Assembly: GCF_000092925.1 (NCBI RefSeq)
Contig: NC_014217.1
Coordinates: 2,294,001-2,358,000 of the forward strand
Direction of reading: 5' to 3'
Length of the DNA: 64,000 nt
From: Ancylobacter novellus DSM 506
GTDB taxonomy: Bacteria; Pseudomonadota; Alphaproteobacteria; Rhizobiales; Xanthobacteraceae
Shown one piece after another: positions 40,318-49,551 of this stretch (its first letter is position 1; each line of letters begins with the position of its first letter). A program made the translations under genes and the position numbers. The notes beneath the pieces are model-generated. The model did not search any database, was not told the DNA's origin, and saw only the letters and a program-made list of their open reading frames with translations.

Positions 40318-41166
40318 TCAGTGCAGCGCCGCGCCGCCGCCATGGCGGGCGACGACATTCATGAACTCGGTCGGGCGCGTCGTCAGCGGCTCCAGTTCGC
40401 CGTCGTCGGAGAGGCGGTAGAAGCCGTAGCCCTGCGCCGCCAGCGCGTTCCATGCCGCGCTCGCATCACCGCGCGCCTTCATCAGCGTCGGGCAGTTCAT
40501 CTCGAAGATGACGGTCGGATGGTAGGCCGCCAGCGTCTCGCCGGCGCCGGCGATCACCTGCCCTTCCGCGCCCTCGACGTCGATCTTGATGCAGTCGACG
40601 CGCGGCAGGCCGAGCTCGCGCACGAGGAGATCGAGCGTGGTGAGTTCGACCGTCTCGGTCTCGGAATCCGTGCCGTCGCTGATCAGCGAGAAGGCCTGCG
40701 GGTCGTGGCCGAGCGGGTTGTGGAACAGCGCCGCGCGTCCGGGCGCGTCGGAGAGCGCCTTATGGACCAGCGCGACATTGGTGAAGCCGTTGAGCGCGAC
40801 ATTGGCGTCGAGCTGGCGGCGGGCTTCCTCGCCCGGCTCCACCGCGACGACACGCGCCGCGCGCGGCGCCGCCTTCAGCGTGAACAGGCCGATATTGGCG
40901 CCGACATCGATGAACACGTCGCCGGGACGCACGAAGTCCTGGAGATAATTCAGCTCCGGCTCGACCGCATCGCGCAAGAGGTAAGCCGTGACCGAGGTGA
41001 AGCGCATGTCGGAGGGCACGCGCAGCCGCGCGCCGGGCACCAGCTCGAACACCGGGCTGCGCCCCAGCGCCACGTTGATTGCCCAGCTCACGCCGCGACC
41101 GATCACGGTCAGGGGTGCGCGCCGGAAGGCGGGTTCATGCAGGAGTTTGGCGACGCGCCGCAGCAT
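40318..41166 (-). CDS. FkbM-family methyltransferase
   Basis: 282 residues. The SAM-binding loop VFIDVGANIGLFTLKA (about residues 98-113), the acidic strand-2 VVAVEPG and the later VDCIKIDVEGAEGQVIAG are diagnostic of the FkbM group, which O-methylates sugars or polyketides. In this cluster it probably methylates a sugar of the polysaccharide repeat. It overlaps the end of the Wzy-like gene by 32 bases and is convergent with the GH18 gene with no gap. Confidence 0.9.
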   Translation of the reverse strand: MLRRVAKLLHEPAFRRAPLTVIGRGVSWAINVALGRSPVFELVPGARLRVPSDMRFTSVTAYLLRDAVEPELNYLQDFVRPGDVFIDVGANIGLFTLKAAPRAARVVAVEPGEEARRQLDANVALNGFTNVALVHKALSDAPGRAALFHNPLGHDPQAFSLISDGTDSETETVELTTLDLLVRELGLPRVDCIKIDVEGAEGQVIAGAGETLAAYHPTVIFEMNCPTLMKARGDASAAWNALAAQGYGFYRLSDDGELEPLTTRPTEFMNVVARHGGGAALH

Positions 41167-42511
41167 CTGTGGTCCTGACGCGGTGAGGATTGACGGTGAA
41201 GCTTATGGGGCCGGCCGGCGCCGGTGTCGAGGGAGGGCGCCGGCGCTCGCGCGCGAGATAGACCGCGAGCGCCATGACCACGCCGAGCTCGCCCGGCGTG
41301 AACACCAGCGAATAGACCGCCGAGGTGGCGAGCATGTAGAGGATGTAGTCGCCGAGCGCGAGCGCCATCGGGTCGTCCTCCAGCCCCCGCGTGACGCGCA
41401 CCACGGTCAGGAAGCCCCAACCGTACAGCGCGGCGAGCAGCAGCGCCCCGAGCAGCCCGTATTCGAACGCGACGCCGAACCAGCCGAGGTCGGCGACGTA
41501 GAAATTGCTGTTGCCGACGATCTGGGCGAGCGTGATGCTGCCGAAGCGGGTGGTGGCGCCGACGCCGAACAGCCAGCGCCAGGGATCGTCGCCGAGGAAG
41601 TTGCCGGCCAGCGCCAGCGAGGTCTGGCGCACGGTCAGCGAGCCGCCGAGCGACTGCACGAGGCCCTCTGCGTTCCGCAGCACGAAATAGCCGATGGCGA
41701 GCGGCACCACCGCCAGCATCAGCCCGGTCACAAGCAGGCGCAGGCGCGGCGCCATCGACACGACCACCGCATAGACGCAGACGAGCAGCGCCCCGCCTAT
41801 GGCCGCACGCTGCTTATAGATGACCAGCAGCAGCACGAAGCCGGCGAGGATCGCCAGCGGCGTCAGCACGTCCGGCCGCAGCATGAAGCGGCGCGTCAGG
41901 TAGAACAGGAACAGCGTGCCGAAGAACATCGGCATGTAGATGCGGTAGCCGCGCTCGTCCTCGACCATGAACAGCTTGCCGAGCTCGGGATTGTTCACGT
42001 ACCAGCTCGTCGGCACCAATAGCCACAGCACTAGCATGAGGATGAAGGTCGTCGCCCCCAGCCACACCAGCACGCTCCGGGTACGGGCATAGCTCGGCGC
42101 CAGCCAGAAGAGGAACGCCGACAGCGCGAAGTAGTAGCTGAGCGGCCAGACCTTCACCGTCGTGGTCAGCGCGTCGATCAGCCCGTTGCCGAGCTGGAGC
42201 ATCGAGACGAAGGGCGTGAAGCCGATCGTGTAGGCGAGGAAGGCGAGGTAGAGGTGCCGCGCCGGCAGCCGCAGCCGCACCAGCCCGTAGAGACTGAACG
42301 GCAGCATGAGCAGCGGCCACGCCTTGGAGAGCAGGTAAGGCGGGGCGAAGTCGTGCAGATAGTAGAAGCTCTGGGCGAAGAGCGGCAGGACGAACACCAG
42401 CGCCGCCGTCGTCAGCGGAGCGGAGAAGCGCTCGGTGGAGAGCGGCTCGGCCACGGGCACGAAGGCACGCGGCAGCGTCACCACCGCTCTGCGCTTGCCC
42501 GCCCCGTTCAT
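41135..42511 (-). CDS. O-antigen/EPS polymerase-like membrane protein (Wzy-like)
   Basis: 458 residues with about 11 or 12 transmembrane helices and one large periplasmic loop (about residues 265-330). This is the usual shape of Wzy or O-antigen ligase proteins; sequence motifs are too variable to prove it. Cluster position between the WecG and FkbM genes supports the role of joining lipid-linked repeats in the periplasm. The ATG at 42511 overlaps the stop of the WecG-like gene (ATGA). A longer open frame upstream is an artefact. Confidence 0.8.
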   Translation of the reverse strand: MNGAGKRRAVVTLPRAFVPVAEPLSTERFSAPLTTAALVFVLPLFAQSFYYLHDFAPPYLLSKAWPLLMLPFSLYGLVRLRLPARHLYLAFLAYTIGFTPFVSMLQLGNGLIDALTTTVKVWPLSYYFALSAFLFWLAPSYARTRSVLVWLGATTFILMLVLWLLVPTSWYVNNPELGKLFMVEDERGYRIYMPMFFGTLFLFYLTRRFMLRPDVLTPLAILAGFVLLLVIYKQRAAIGGALLVCVYAVVVSMAPRLRLLVTGLMLAVVPLAIGYFVLRNAEGLVQSLGGSLTVRQTSLALAGNFLGDDPWRWLFGVGATTRFGSITLAQIVGNSNFYVADLGWFGVAFEYGLLGALLLAALYGWGFLTVVRVTRGLEDDPMALALGDYILYMLATSAVYSLVFTPGELGVVMALAVYLARERRRPPSTPAPAGPISFTVNPHRVRTTDAAARRQTPA

Positions 42512-43344
42512 CGCCGGTCCTTCTCCCGTTTCATGCCATAGGCCGCCGGGTTGAGCCGCGCCGCCAGCGCGATCCACAGCACCGGTAGGGAGTCGACGAA
42601 GACGCGCCGGGCATGGCCGACGGGATTGAGCGCCAGCCGGTGCGCCCATTCAAGCCCGGCCCTACGGATGTATTCCGGGGCGCGGGTGGTCAGCCCGGTG
42701 GCGAAGTTGAGCGCGCCGCCGACGCAGAGCCCGGTGCCGACCGCGCCGCCATGCTGCCAGACGCGGTAGGCGAGATATTCGCCCTGCGGCGTGCCCACCC
42801 CGAAGAACACGTAGCGCGCGGGATGGGCGAGGATGAAGTCGACGCAGGTCTCGACCTCCTCCGGCCGCTCGATGAAGCCCATGGGCGGGTTGTGATGGGC
42901 GATGCAGCGCAGGCCATAGAGGCTTGCAAGGCGCTTCGGCACCTCCTCGCTGCCGCCGATCACCGCCACCACGTCGTCCGGGCCGATATGGCGCTGGAGC
43001 AAGGCGGCCGTGGTGTCGCTGCCGGCCGCGTGCGGGAGGTCGAGCCCGAACAGCAGCTTCGCCAGCGCCCGCGGCACCTGCCCGTCGAGCAGCCGCATCC
43101 AGGCATGGGCGTAGACGTCGCGGAAGCGCGTGTCGTCCAGGAGGTGGATGCGGGTGAAATGCGCCGCATTCGGCGTCACCACATAGGCGAAGGGCGCTCC
43201 CGGCGGGCGGGCGGCGATCCGCGTCGCGGCCTGCCCGGCGTCGAGCCGCGCGACCGGCACCCCGAGATAGGTCACTTCGGGAATTCCGGCGGGTGGCGGG
43301 ACGTCGACGCCCGCTTGCACCTCGTCGCCCGTTCCCGCCGTCAT
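42508..43344 (-). CDS. WecG/TagA/CpsF-family glycosyltransferase
   Basis: 278 residues. The GT26 family adds ManNAc-type sugars to lipid-linked intermediates at the inner membrane face. Seen: YVVTPNAAHFTRI near residue 55 with the catalytic Thr/Asp-rich region, DVVAVIGGSEEV, the PPMGF motif, and YVFFGVGTPQGEYLA followed by LCVGGALNFATG and GLEWAHRLALNP. These motifs are complete. The start at 43344 follows the Wza gene closely (23 bases). It would add the second or a later sugar of the repeat. Confidence 0.92.
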   Translation of the reverse strand: MTAGTGDEVQAGVDVPPPAGIPEVTYLGVPVARLDAGQAATRIAARPPGAPFAYVVTPNAAHFTRIHLLDDTRFRDVYAHAWMRLLDGQVPRALAKLLFGLDLPHAAGSDTTAALLQRHIGPDDVVAVIGGSEEVPKRLASLYGLRCIAHHNPPMGFIERPEEVETCVDFILAHPARYVFFGVGTPQGEYLAYRVWQHGGAVGTGLCVGGALNFATGLTTRAPEYIRRAGLEWAHRLALNPVGHARRVFVDSLPVLWIALAARLNPAAYGMKREKDRR

Positions 43345-43367
43345 CGGTGCCGATCCTCGCCAGCCAA

Positions 43368-44219
43368 TCAGAACGTCGTGCCCTGCGTGCCCAGCGTATA
43401 GTTGAAGGTGCGCTGGAAGGGCACCACCTTCTCGATGAACTGGTCGATCCAGACATTGAGCTCGGAGATCGAGCTGCGCGGCACGTAGATGATGTCGCCG
43501 GAGGCGAGCTGCACGTCGTCGAGCGTGAAGCCGGTCTGGATGATGTCCTTGACGTTGATCAGGCGCAGCATGGGCAAATTGTCCGGCCCGCGGCGGATGA
43601 TTGCCACCTGCCCGGTGCGGGCCTCCTCGGTGAAGCCGCCGGCGGTGAGGATGCTCTGCAGCGTGCCGTTGCGCATCTCCGAGAGATTGTACGGGCCGGG
43701 CCGCTCGACCATGCCGCCGATATAGACCTTGGCGGAGACCGCCTCCTCCAGCGAGATCACCACCTTCTGGTCGGTGAGCTCGACCTTGGAGGCGCGGCGC
43801 ACCGATTCCTGCGCCGCCGCGAGGGTCAGGCCCTCGACGCGCAATTGCCCGATGGCGCGCGGCGCGATGGTGCCGTCCGGGGCGACGGTCAGGTCCTCGT
43901 CCATCTCGCGGGTGAGGAAATACTTGATCTTCAGCTTGTCGCCCGCGCCGAGGCGGTAGGCCGGCATCTGGCTGCTCCACGGCCGGAACCCCGTCGGGTT
44001 CGATTCGGTGAAGCGCAGCTCCTGCCCGGTGGTGAAATAGTCGTTCGGCCCAACGGGCTTGCCGACCGAGCCGGTGGTGTCGCTGGTCTGGCAGCCGGCG
44101 AGCAGCAGCGCCGCCGCCCCCGCGCAGGCGAGCCGGCTCCACATCTCGCGCACGCGGCCGCGCACGGCCGGCGGAAATGCAGGAGCGGCGGCTTCTTCGC
44201 CGCGCAGGCTTACGCGCAT
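43368..44219 (-). CDS. polysaccharide export lipoprotein (Wza-like)
   Basis: 283 residues from the ATG at 44219, supported by CAGGAG about 8 bases upstream. A lipobox LLLAGC places the acylated Cys at about residue 43. A Poly_export domain (YRLGAGDKLKIKYFL, APDGTIAPRAIGQLRVEG in parts) is followed by SLBB-type domains (VYIGGMVERPGPYNL, ILTAGGFTEEAR, QLASGDIIYVPR). It should form the outer-membrane channel for the exopolysaccharide together with the Wzc-like inner-membrane protein. First gene of the wza-wecG-wzy-fkbM run. Confidence 0.92.
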   Translation of the reverse strand: MRVSLRGEEAAAPAFPPAVRGRVREMWSRLACAGAAALLLAGCQTSDTTGSVGKPVGPNDYFTTGQELRFTESNPTGFRPWSSQMPAYRLGAGDKLKIKYFLTREMDEDLTVAPDGTIAPRAIGQLRVEGLTLAAAQESVRRASKVELTDQKVVISLEEAVSAKVYIGGMVERPGPYNLSEMRNGTLQSILTAGGFTEEARTGQVAIIRRGPDNLPMLRLINVKDIIQTGFTLDDVQLASGDIIYVPRSSISELNVWIDQFIEKVVPFQRTFNYTLGTQGTTF

Positions 44220-44424
44220 CACTTCGGCTCCTGATCGAACCCGTTCGGACCCGACCGCGCCGGCGCCTCCCGAACGGCGGTCCGGCAGGCAGGACGCAGG
44301 ATTCGGCTCGGGCGAGCGGGTCAACGTGGCAGGGCAAAACCTAAACGAACGCGGTTAATGGAGCGTTTATTGGTTAATAGATTGATATTGAAAACATAAC
44401 CGGCCGGGGCAGAGGGCCCTGCCC
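44220..44424 (-). promoter_or_regulatory. wza upstream region with AT-rich block
   Basis: A 205-base gap. Bases 44345-44400 are strikingly AT-rich for this genome (TTTATTGGTTAATAGATTGA). This is the likely promoter or regulator-binding area of the wza operon. No gene is seen. Confidence 0.4.
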
Positions 44425-44847
44425 CTAACCCTTCCGGCAGGTCACGCGCGCCCGCGGCGCCTTGCGGTAGAACGGCACGAGCTCGATGCGCTCGAGGTTG
44501 CGCCAGAGCACGCTCTGGCTCGGCGGGCACAGGTTCATCACCGCCGAGGTCGGGTTGCCCTTCCAGTCGTCGGGCACATGGATCATGACCGAATAGGTGC
44601 CGAGATAGAGCTCGGGCTCGTTCGCCCACCAGCGGCTCGGCAGCACGCTTCTCACATAGTCGCGGATCGCCAGCCGCGGGTCGAACGGACGCGGGTCGAT
44701 GGTCGGATCGACGTCGAAGGCCGGCAGGTCGCCGAGGCCTAGCTGCGCCGGCGCCGGGGTACCCGACAGCGTCGCGAGCAGCACCGCCAGCGCGGCGCTC
44801 CGGGGGCGCCAAAAGCCGCTTGCGGCGGCGCATCGCGCATGGTTCAT
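44425..44847 (-). CDS. exported hypothetical protein in the EPS cluster
   Basis: 140 residues; the ATG at 44847 precedes a signal peptide (SAALAVLLATLSGTPAPAQ), so the mature protein is about 105 residues in the periplasm. It contains two cysteines (NLCPPSQ and VTCRKG) that could form a disulfide. No family is recognised. AGGAG lies upstream. It is separated by the AT-rich promoter region from wza, in the same direction, so it probably has its own promoter near the divergent wzx. Confidence 0.55.
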   Translation of the reverse strand: MNHARCAAASGFWRPRSAALAVLLATLSGTPAPAQLGLGDLPAFDVDPTIDPRPFDPRLAIRDYVRSVLPSRWWANEPELYLGTYSVMIHVPDDWKGNPTSAVMNLCPPSQSVLWRNLERIELVPFYRKAPRARVTCRKG

Positions 44848-44949
44848 GCCGGTGATGCTCCTCGCGCGAATCCTCCGACGGCGCTGGCGCCGCATATGCC
44901 ACGGCCGCCGGCGCGTGTCTCGCGCCGCCTGTCACGCCGGTTGACGCGC

Positions 44950-46242
44950 ATGACCCTCGCGCAAGCCCCCTCCCTGCGCCGGCTCGTCGCCACCTACGCC
45001 CCCTATGCCGGCGGGCTGATGGCGCGCGGCGTCGAGTTGGTGGCCAAGCTCGGCCTCTACATGCTCGCCGCCCGCATCCTCGGGGCGCATGAGGCCGGCC
45101 TCTACTTCCTCTGCATGACCTGGGTCGGCCTCGCCGCCACCATCGCCCGCGCCGGCTTCGAGAAGGCGGTGGTGCGCCACATGGCCGGCGACGTCGCCGT
45201 CGGCCGGCTGCCGCAGGCGCGCGCGGCCATGCTCACCGGCTTCGGCTGGACCGTCGTCGGCAGCCTCCTCGCTACGCTGGCGACGCTGCTCATCGCCGCG
45301 CCGGCGGCGATCCATATCTTCGACGATCCGGACCTGACGCGGCCGCTGCTGATCGCCGCCACCGCCATCGGCCCGCAGGCGCTGTGCTATTTCGTGGCCG
45401 GGGCGCTGTTCGGCTATGGCCACAGCGTCGCCGGGCAATGGGTGCAGAACGCGAGCTGGCCGGCCTTCGCGCTGCTCGCCATGCTGGCGGGCGTGCATTC
45501 GCTGGACGGCATGCTCTATGCGCTCGCCCTCTCCAACCTCGCCTCCGCCATTCTCGGCATTGTGCTGGTCGCCCGCGCCCGGCCCGTGGTCCCGGCCGGG
45601 GCGGAGCAGATCGACGCCGACGCCCTTCCCGCGCTGTGGCGCACGGCGCTGCCGCTCGGCATCGTCGAGGTGGTGCAGGTCTCGCTCAACTCGATCCCGC
45701 TGCTGCTGCTCGCGGCCTTCGCCACCGCGGCCGACGTCGGCGCCTTCAGCGTGGCGAGCCGCCTGTCCATGCTGATCTGGGTGGTGATCATCTCCATCGG
45801 CGCCATCGCCGCCCCGCGCTTCGCCGCCCTGCACCGGCTCGGCGACTGGGACGCACTGCGGGCGCAGAACCGCCGCGCCCGGCTGCTGGTCGCCCTCTGT
45901 GCGCTGCCGCCGATCGCGCTGATGATCGCCTTCCCCGCCCCGCTGCTCGCCCTCATCGGCCCGGGCTTCGAGGTGGCGGCGACGGCGCTGGTCATCATGT
46001 GCCTCGGACAGCTCATCAACGCCCTGCTGCCCTGCCAGGACATCATGCTGGCCATGACCGGCCATGGCGGGATCCTGCGCTGGCTGAACGCGGCGCAGCT
46101 CGCCGTCTGCGCGCTGGCCGGCGCGGCGCTGGTGCCGCTCCTCGGCATGAACGGCGCGGCGATCCTCACGGCGCTGGTCATCGTCCAGGGCGCCATCGGC
46201 ACCGCCTGGATGGTGCGCCGCCTGATGCCGCAGGCCTTCTGA
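44950..46242 (+). CDS. polysaccharide flippase (Wzx-like, MATE/MOP superfamily)
   Basis: 430 residues with about 12 transmembrane helices. The opening (ARGVELVAKLGLYMLAARIL, then GLYFLCMTWVGLAATIARAG) fits polysaccharide biosynthesis flippases. It should turn the lipid-linked repeat unit across the inner membrane for Wzy. The ATG at 44950 was chosen by the usual N-terminus; in-frame ATGs at 44896 and 44839 would run into the divergent gene. Ribosome-binding sequence is weak. Confidence 0.8.
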   Translation: MTLAQAPSLRRLVATYAPYAGGLMARGVELVAKLGLYMLAARILGAHEAGLYFLCMTWVGLAATIARAGFEKAVVRHMAGDVAVGRLPQARAAMLTGFGWTVVGSLLATLATLLIAAPAAIHIFDDPDLTRPLLIAATAIGPQALCYFVAGALFGYGHSVAGQWVQNASWPAFALLAMLAGVHSLDGMLYALALSNLASAILGIVLVARARPVVPAGAEQIDADALPALWRTALPLGIVEVVQVSLNSIPLLLLAAFATAADVGAFSVASRLSMLIWVVIISIGAIAAPRFAALHRLGDWDALRAQNRRARLLVALCALPPIALMIAFPAPLLALIGPGFEVAATALVIMCLGQLINALLPCQDIMLAMTGHGGILRWLNAAQLAVCALAGAALVPLLGMNGAAILTALVIVQGAIGTAWMVRRLMPQAF

Positions 46243-46318
46243 CGCAATCTGTTACCTGCCAAGGGCCGGCGTTTACCGCCCATTAGGGCTAACAGGGCAA
46301 ATTCGGTCTATTCTCCAA

Positions 46319-46342
46319 GGGCAGGCCTTGCAGGGCCTGCCC
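46319..46342 (+). terminator. hairpin between wzx and the Wzc-like gene
   Basis: GGGCAGGCC-TTGCAG-GGCCTGCCC, a perfect 9-bp stem followed by TCTTGTCC. It could be a weak terminator after wzx or a leader structure 30 bases before the next start. Confidence 0.5.
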
Positions 46343-46372
46343 TCTTGTCCGCCGCGACGAACAGGATACCGA

Positions 46373-48490
46373 ATGTCGATGACGGGCGCTCATGCCGCCG
46401 AGATTGACGGCCCGGCACCCGCCGTGCGGTCCGGGGCATGGTCCGCGACCTTCACCGCCCGCGACTTCCTCATCGCCGCCTTCTTCCACATCCGCATCGT
46501 CATCCTCGCCGCGCTGGTGCCGATCCTCGCCGGCATCGTCGCCGCGACGCTGACCAAGACCGAATACACCGCCTCCAGCCTGGTCATGGTGTTGGTCAGC
46601 CGCGAGGTGACCAACCAGCAGAGCCTCACCGACAGCGGCCCGGCGGTGATGTCCATCGAGGGGCTCAAGCAGGTCGAGTCCGAGGTGCAGATCATCGAGA
46701 GCGCGGATGTCATCCGCACGGTGATCGAGGACATCGGCATCGACCGGCTGTTCCCGCCGAGCCCGCTGTCGCAGCTGCGCGACCTGTTCGGCAGCGCCAG
46801 CCGGATGGACCGCGCCATCGAGCGCTTCCGCCGCGACCTCAATGTCGGCGTGCTCAACGGCTCGAACGTCGTCGAGATCGCCTTCACCCATCCCATCCGC
46901 GCGCTGGCCGTGGAGACGACCGACAAGGTGGTCGAGGTCTATCTGGCCCGCCGGCGCGTCATCATGCAGAACCCCACCGCCCGCTTCCTGCAGGTGGAGG
47001 TCGAGCGCTTCAAGCGCGAGCTCGGCGAGACCGACGCCGCCGTCGAGGCGCTCAAGAGCCGGGTCGGCATCATCGATTTCAGCCAGGACGCCGTGCTCGC
47101 CGCCAACCAGGTCGACGCGGTGGTGCAGCGCCGCCGGCAGGTGGCCGAACGCCGCGTCGCCGTCACCAGCCAGATCGCCGAGGCCGACAAGCAGCTCAAG
47201 GAGCTGCCGGAGACGGTGTTCGACTTCAGCCAGAAGAGCGACAACTCCGGCAATGACGACGACAACAACACGCTGAGCCGCCTCTTGATCGAGCGCGATC
47301 GCCTGTCGATGCAATATGCGCCGGGCGGCTCGATGATGCGGGAGATCAACCGCAAGATCGAGACCATCCGCCAGCAGATCGCCTCGCGCAACCAGCGCCT
47401 CTACGAGACCAGTCGCGACGTCCGCAACCCGTCCATCGCCTATCTGAACAATCTGGTGCTGTCGCTGCGCATCGAGGCCGACGCGCTCGGCCAGCAGGAC
47501 CGCGAGCTCGCCGACCAGCAGCAGAGGGCCGAGAAGCGGCTTGCCGAGCTGCGCTCAGCCGAGACCGAGCTGGTCGAGCTCAACCGTCGCCGCGACACGC
47601 TGAACGACAGCTACCGCGAATATCTGCGCCGGGCCACCGCCGCGCAGATCGAGGAAGCCGCCGCCGCCGAGCGCGAATCCAGCGTACGGCTGATCCAGAA
47701 TGCGGGGGACGCCGTCACCAGCCGCAACATGCGCCTGCCCTATCTCGGCGCCGGCCTGCTCGGCGGCATCCTGTTCGGCGTCGCCGCCGGCGCCGTCGCC
47801 TCCGCCCTGCGCTCGAACTTCATCATGCCGCACGAGGCCGAGCGGTCGCTGGAACTGCCGCTCATCGGCGAATACGCCAGCCGCACCGACACCGAGCCCG
47901 GCGCGGCCGAGCGGCAGGTCAGCGGGCTCACCGCCTTCCTGCTCGACACCGAGGTCGACGGAAAGCCGCTGCGCAGCGTGCAGTTCCTCGCCACCGACCC
48001 CGACGAGGCGCTCGCGCCGCTCACCCGCGCCATCGCCGCCGAGATCACCCAGCAGCGCGGCCTGCGCACGCTGTTCGTCGACCTCACGGCGCCGCCCGCG
48101 CCGGGCGAGGATGCCGGCGCGCGCGAGACCGGCGGCCTCCATGTCGCGCCGACCGAGGTGCCGCTGCTCTGGGCCCTGCGCGACCGCGCCCGCTCGCCGC
48201 TGCTCGACATCCGCCTCGCCATCGCCGAGGCGCAGCGCCTGATCGGCGAGCTCGGCGAGACCTTCGAGGCGGTGGTGGTCTGCGCCACCGCGCGCGATTC
48301 CGCCGCCATAGGCCACCGCTTCATGCCGCTGGTCGACGGCAACGTGCTGGTGGTGCGGGCGGAGAAGACCCGCAAGGCGGCGACGCTGGCGCTGCGCACC
48401 AGCGTCATCGAGGCGGGCGGCGTGCCGCTCGGCTTCGTCTTCCTCGGCCGCCGCTATATCCTGCCGAACTGGCTCTACCGGCTCACCTGA
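46373..48490 (+). CDS. Wzc/GumC-like chain-length protein with a degenerate kinase domain
   Basis: 705 residues from the ATG at 46373 (AGGAT upstream). An N-terminal Wzz domain has a transmembrane helix at about residues 35-60, long periplasmic coiled coils (about 170-430) and a second helix (PYLGAGLLGGILFGVAAG, about 458-475). The cytoplasmic C-terminus (about 520-705) keeps the BY-kinase fold outline (VQFLATDPDEALAPLTRAIA, LRTLFVDLT, EAVVVCATARD), but the Walker A GKS, Walker B Asp and C-terminal Tyr cluster are missing. It probably sets chain length and docks Wza without phosphorylating. Confidence 0.88.
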   Translation: MSMTGAHAAEIDGPAPAVRSGAWSATFTARDFLIAAFFHIRIVILAALVPILAGIVAATLTKTEYTASSLVMVLVSREVTNQQSLTDSGPAVMSIEGLKQVESEVQIIESADVIRTVIEDIGIDRLFPPSPLSQLRDLFGSASRMDRAIERFRRDLNVGVLNGSNVVEIAFTHPIRALAVETTDKVVEVYLARRRVIMQNPTARFLQVEVERFKRELGETDAAVEALKSRVGIIDFSQDAVLAANQVDAVVQRRRQVAERRVAVTSQIAEADKQLKELPETVFDFSQKSDNSGNDDDNNTLSRLLIERDRLSMQYAPGGSMMREINRKIETIRQQIASRNQRLYETSRDVRNPSIAYLNNLVLSLRIEADALGQQDRELADQQQRAEKRLAELRSAETELVELNRRRDTLNDSYREYLRRATAAQIEEAAAAERESSVRLIQNAGDAVTSRNMRLPYLGAGLLGGILFGVAAGAVASALRSNFIMPHEAERSLELPLIGEYASRTDTEPGAAERQVSGLTAFLLDTEVDGKPLRSVQFLATDPDEALAPLTRAIAAEITQQRGLRTLFVDLTAPPAPGEDAGARETGGLHVAPTEVPLLWALRDRARSPLLDIRLAIAEAQRLIGELGETFEAVVVCATARDSAAIGHRFMPLVDGNVLVVRAEKTRKAATLALRTSVIEAGGVPLGFVFLGRRYILPNWLYRLT

Positions 48491-49386
48491 GCGCCCGCCT
48501 GCGCCTTCAATTCGCGAACGAAGGCGTTGATCAGCGGCTGCTCGCCACCGCGCCGGCGCGTGGCGACGAAATGCGCGGAATCGAAGCCGTAGGCTTCCGG
48601 CTTCAACACCCGCATCTGTCCGCGCGCGCCCCAGTCCTCGCCGATATGGCGCGGCAGGTAGCCGATGAAGCGGCCCGACAGGATCATCATCACCTGCGCC
48701 TCCATCTGCACGATGGCGGCGCTCGCGCGCGGATGGTTCACCCGGTAGAGGTCGTCGAGATGGCGATAGCCGCGCACCGAGAACAGCGCCTCCTCGATGC
48801 GGGCATGGCTGATCGCGGACGCCGGCAGGTCGAACAACCTGTGGCCGCGCCCGCAATAGAGCGCCTGCGGCTCGCGGTGCAGCGGGACATAGGCGATGCC
48901 CGGCACCTTCTGCGACAGCGGCCCGACCACGACGTCGCGGGCGCCGTCCATCAGCGCCCGTTCGAGGTCGTGCGGCGTGCCGAGCTCGAGATCGACGAAC
49001 ACCTCGGACGCATAGTCCATGTAGCGCGACAGCGCCGTCTGCAGCCCGAGCTGCGGGTTGGTCACCACGCCGTCGACGATGCCGATGCGCAGCCGGCCGA
49101 CGAGCCGGCGCTGGTCGCGGCCGATGCGGCCGTGGAAGGCGTCGATGTCCTCGAACAGCCGCTTGGCGGCAGTGAGCGTCGCTTCCCCGAACGGCGTCAG
49201 CCGGAAACCGGCCCGCCCGCGCTCGCAGAGCTGGCCGCCGAGCTTGCGTTCGAGTGCCGCGAGATGGGTGGAGAGCGTCGATTGCGAGAGGTTGAGCGCG
49301 ATCTGCGCGTCATGGAAGCCGCCCTCCTCCGCCAGCACGACGAAGACGCGCAGAAGGCGCAGGTCGATATTGTCGAGGCGGCGCAT
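48475..49386 (-). CDS. LysR-family transcriptional regulator
   Basis: 303 residues: an N-terminal winged helix-turn-helix (about 5-65, with FVVLAEEGGFHDAQIALN and SQSTLSTHLAALERKLGGQL) and a type 2 periplasmic-binding-like effector domain. It diverges from the SDR-creatininase-ureohydrolase operon across a 161-base gap, the classic layout of a LysR activator of a catabolic operon. Its stop overlaps the end of the convergent Wzc-like gene by 16 bases. Confidence 0.9.
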   Translation of the reverse strand: MRRLDNIDLRLLRVFVVLAEEGGFHDAQIALNLSQSTLSTHLAALERKLGGQLCERGRAGFRLTPFGEATLTAAKRLFEDIDAFHGRIGRDQRRLVGRLRIGIVDGVVTNPQLGLQTALSRYMDYASEVFVDLELGTPHDLERALMDGARDVVVGPLSQKVPGIAYVPLHREPQALYCGRGHRLFDLPASAISHARIEEALFSVRGYRHLDDLYRVNHPRASAAIVQMEAQVMMILSGRFIGYLPRHIGEDWGARGQMRVLKPEAYGFDSAHFVATRRRGGEQPLINAFVRELKAQAGAQVSR

Positions 49387-49402
49387 GGCGCGGGGAGCTC
49401 AC

Positions 49403-49418
49403 ATCGAGAATTGCCGAT
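49403..49418. promoter_or_regulatory. candidate LysR-binding palindrome
   Basis: ATCG-AGAATTGC-CGAT, a 4-bp-arm palindrome 17 bases upstream of the LysR start, between it and the divergent operon. Spacing is close to, but not exactly, the LysR T-N11-A box. Weak evidence. Confidence 0.3.
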
Positions 49419-49494
49419 ACATCCTTCCACTAAATCCTATTTCTCCCGAACTGTCTCTGCGCCAGCATGGCACCGTCCCCCGAGGAGAATTGCC

Positions 49495-49551
49495 GTGTCT
49501 GGCCACTGCCTCTCACCCCGCTCCTCCCCCCGTTGCGGGTGCACGGCATGA
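49495..49551 (+). CDS. possible 18-residue Cys-containing leader peptide
   Basis: A GTG at 49495 with AGGAGA about 6 bases upstream opens an 18-codon frame (MSGHCLSPRSSPRCGCTA) whose TGA overlaps the ATG of the first SDR (ATGA). The only strong ribosome-binding site upstream of the SDR belongs to this mini-frame, so the SDR may rely on coupling to it. It may be coincidental. Confidence 0.35.
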   Translation: MSGHCLSPRSSPRCGCTA

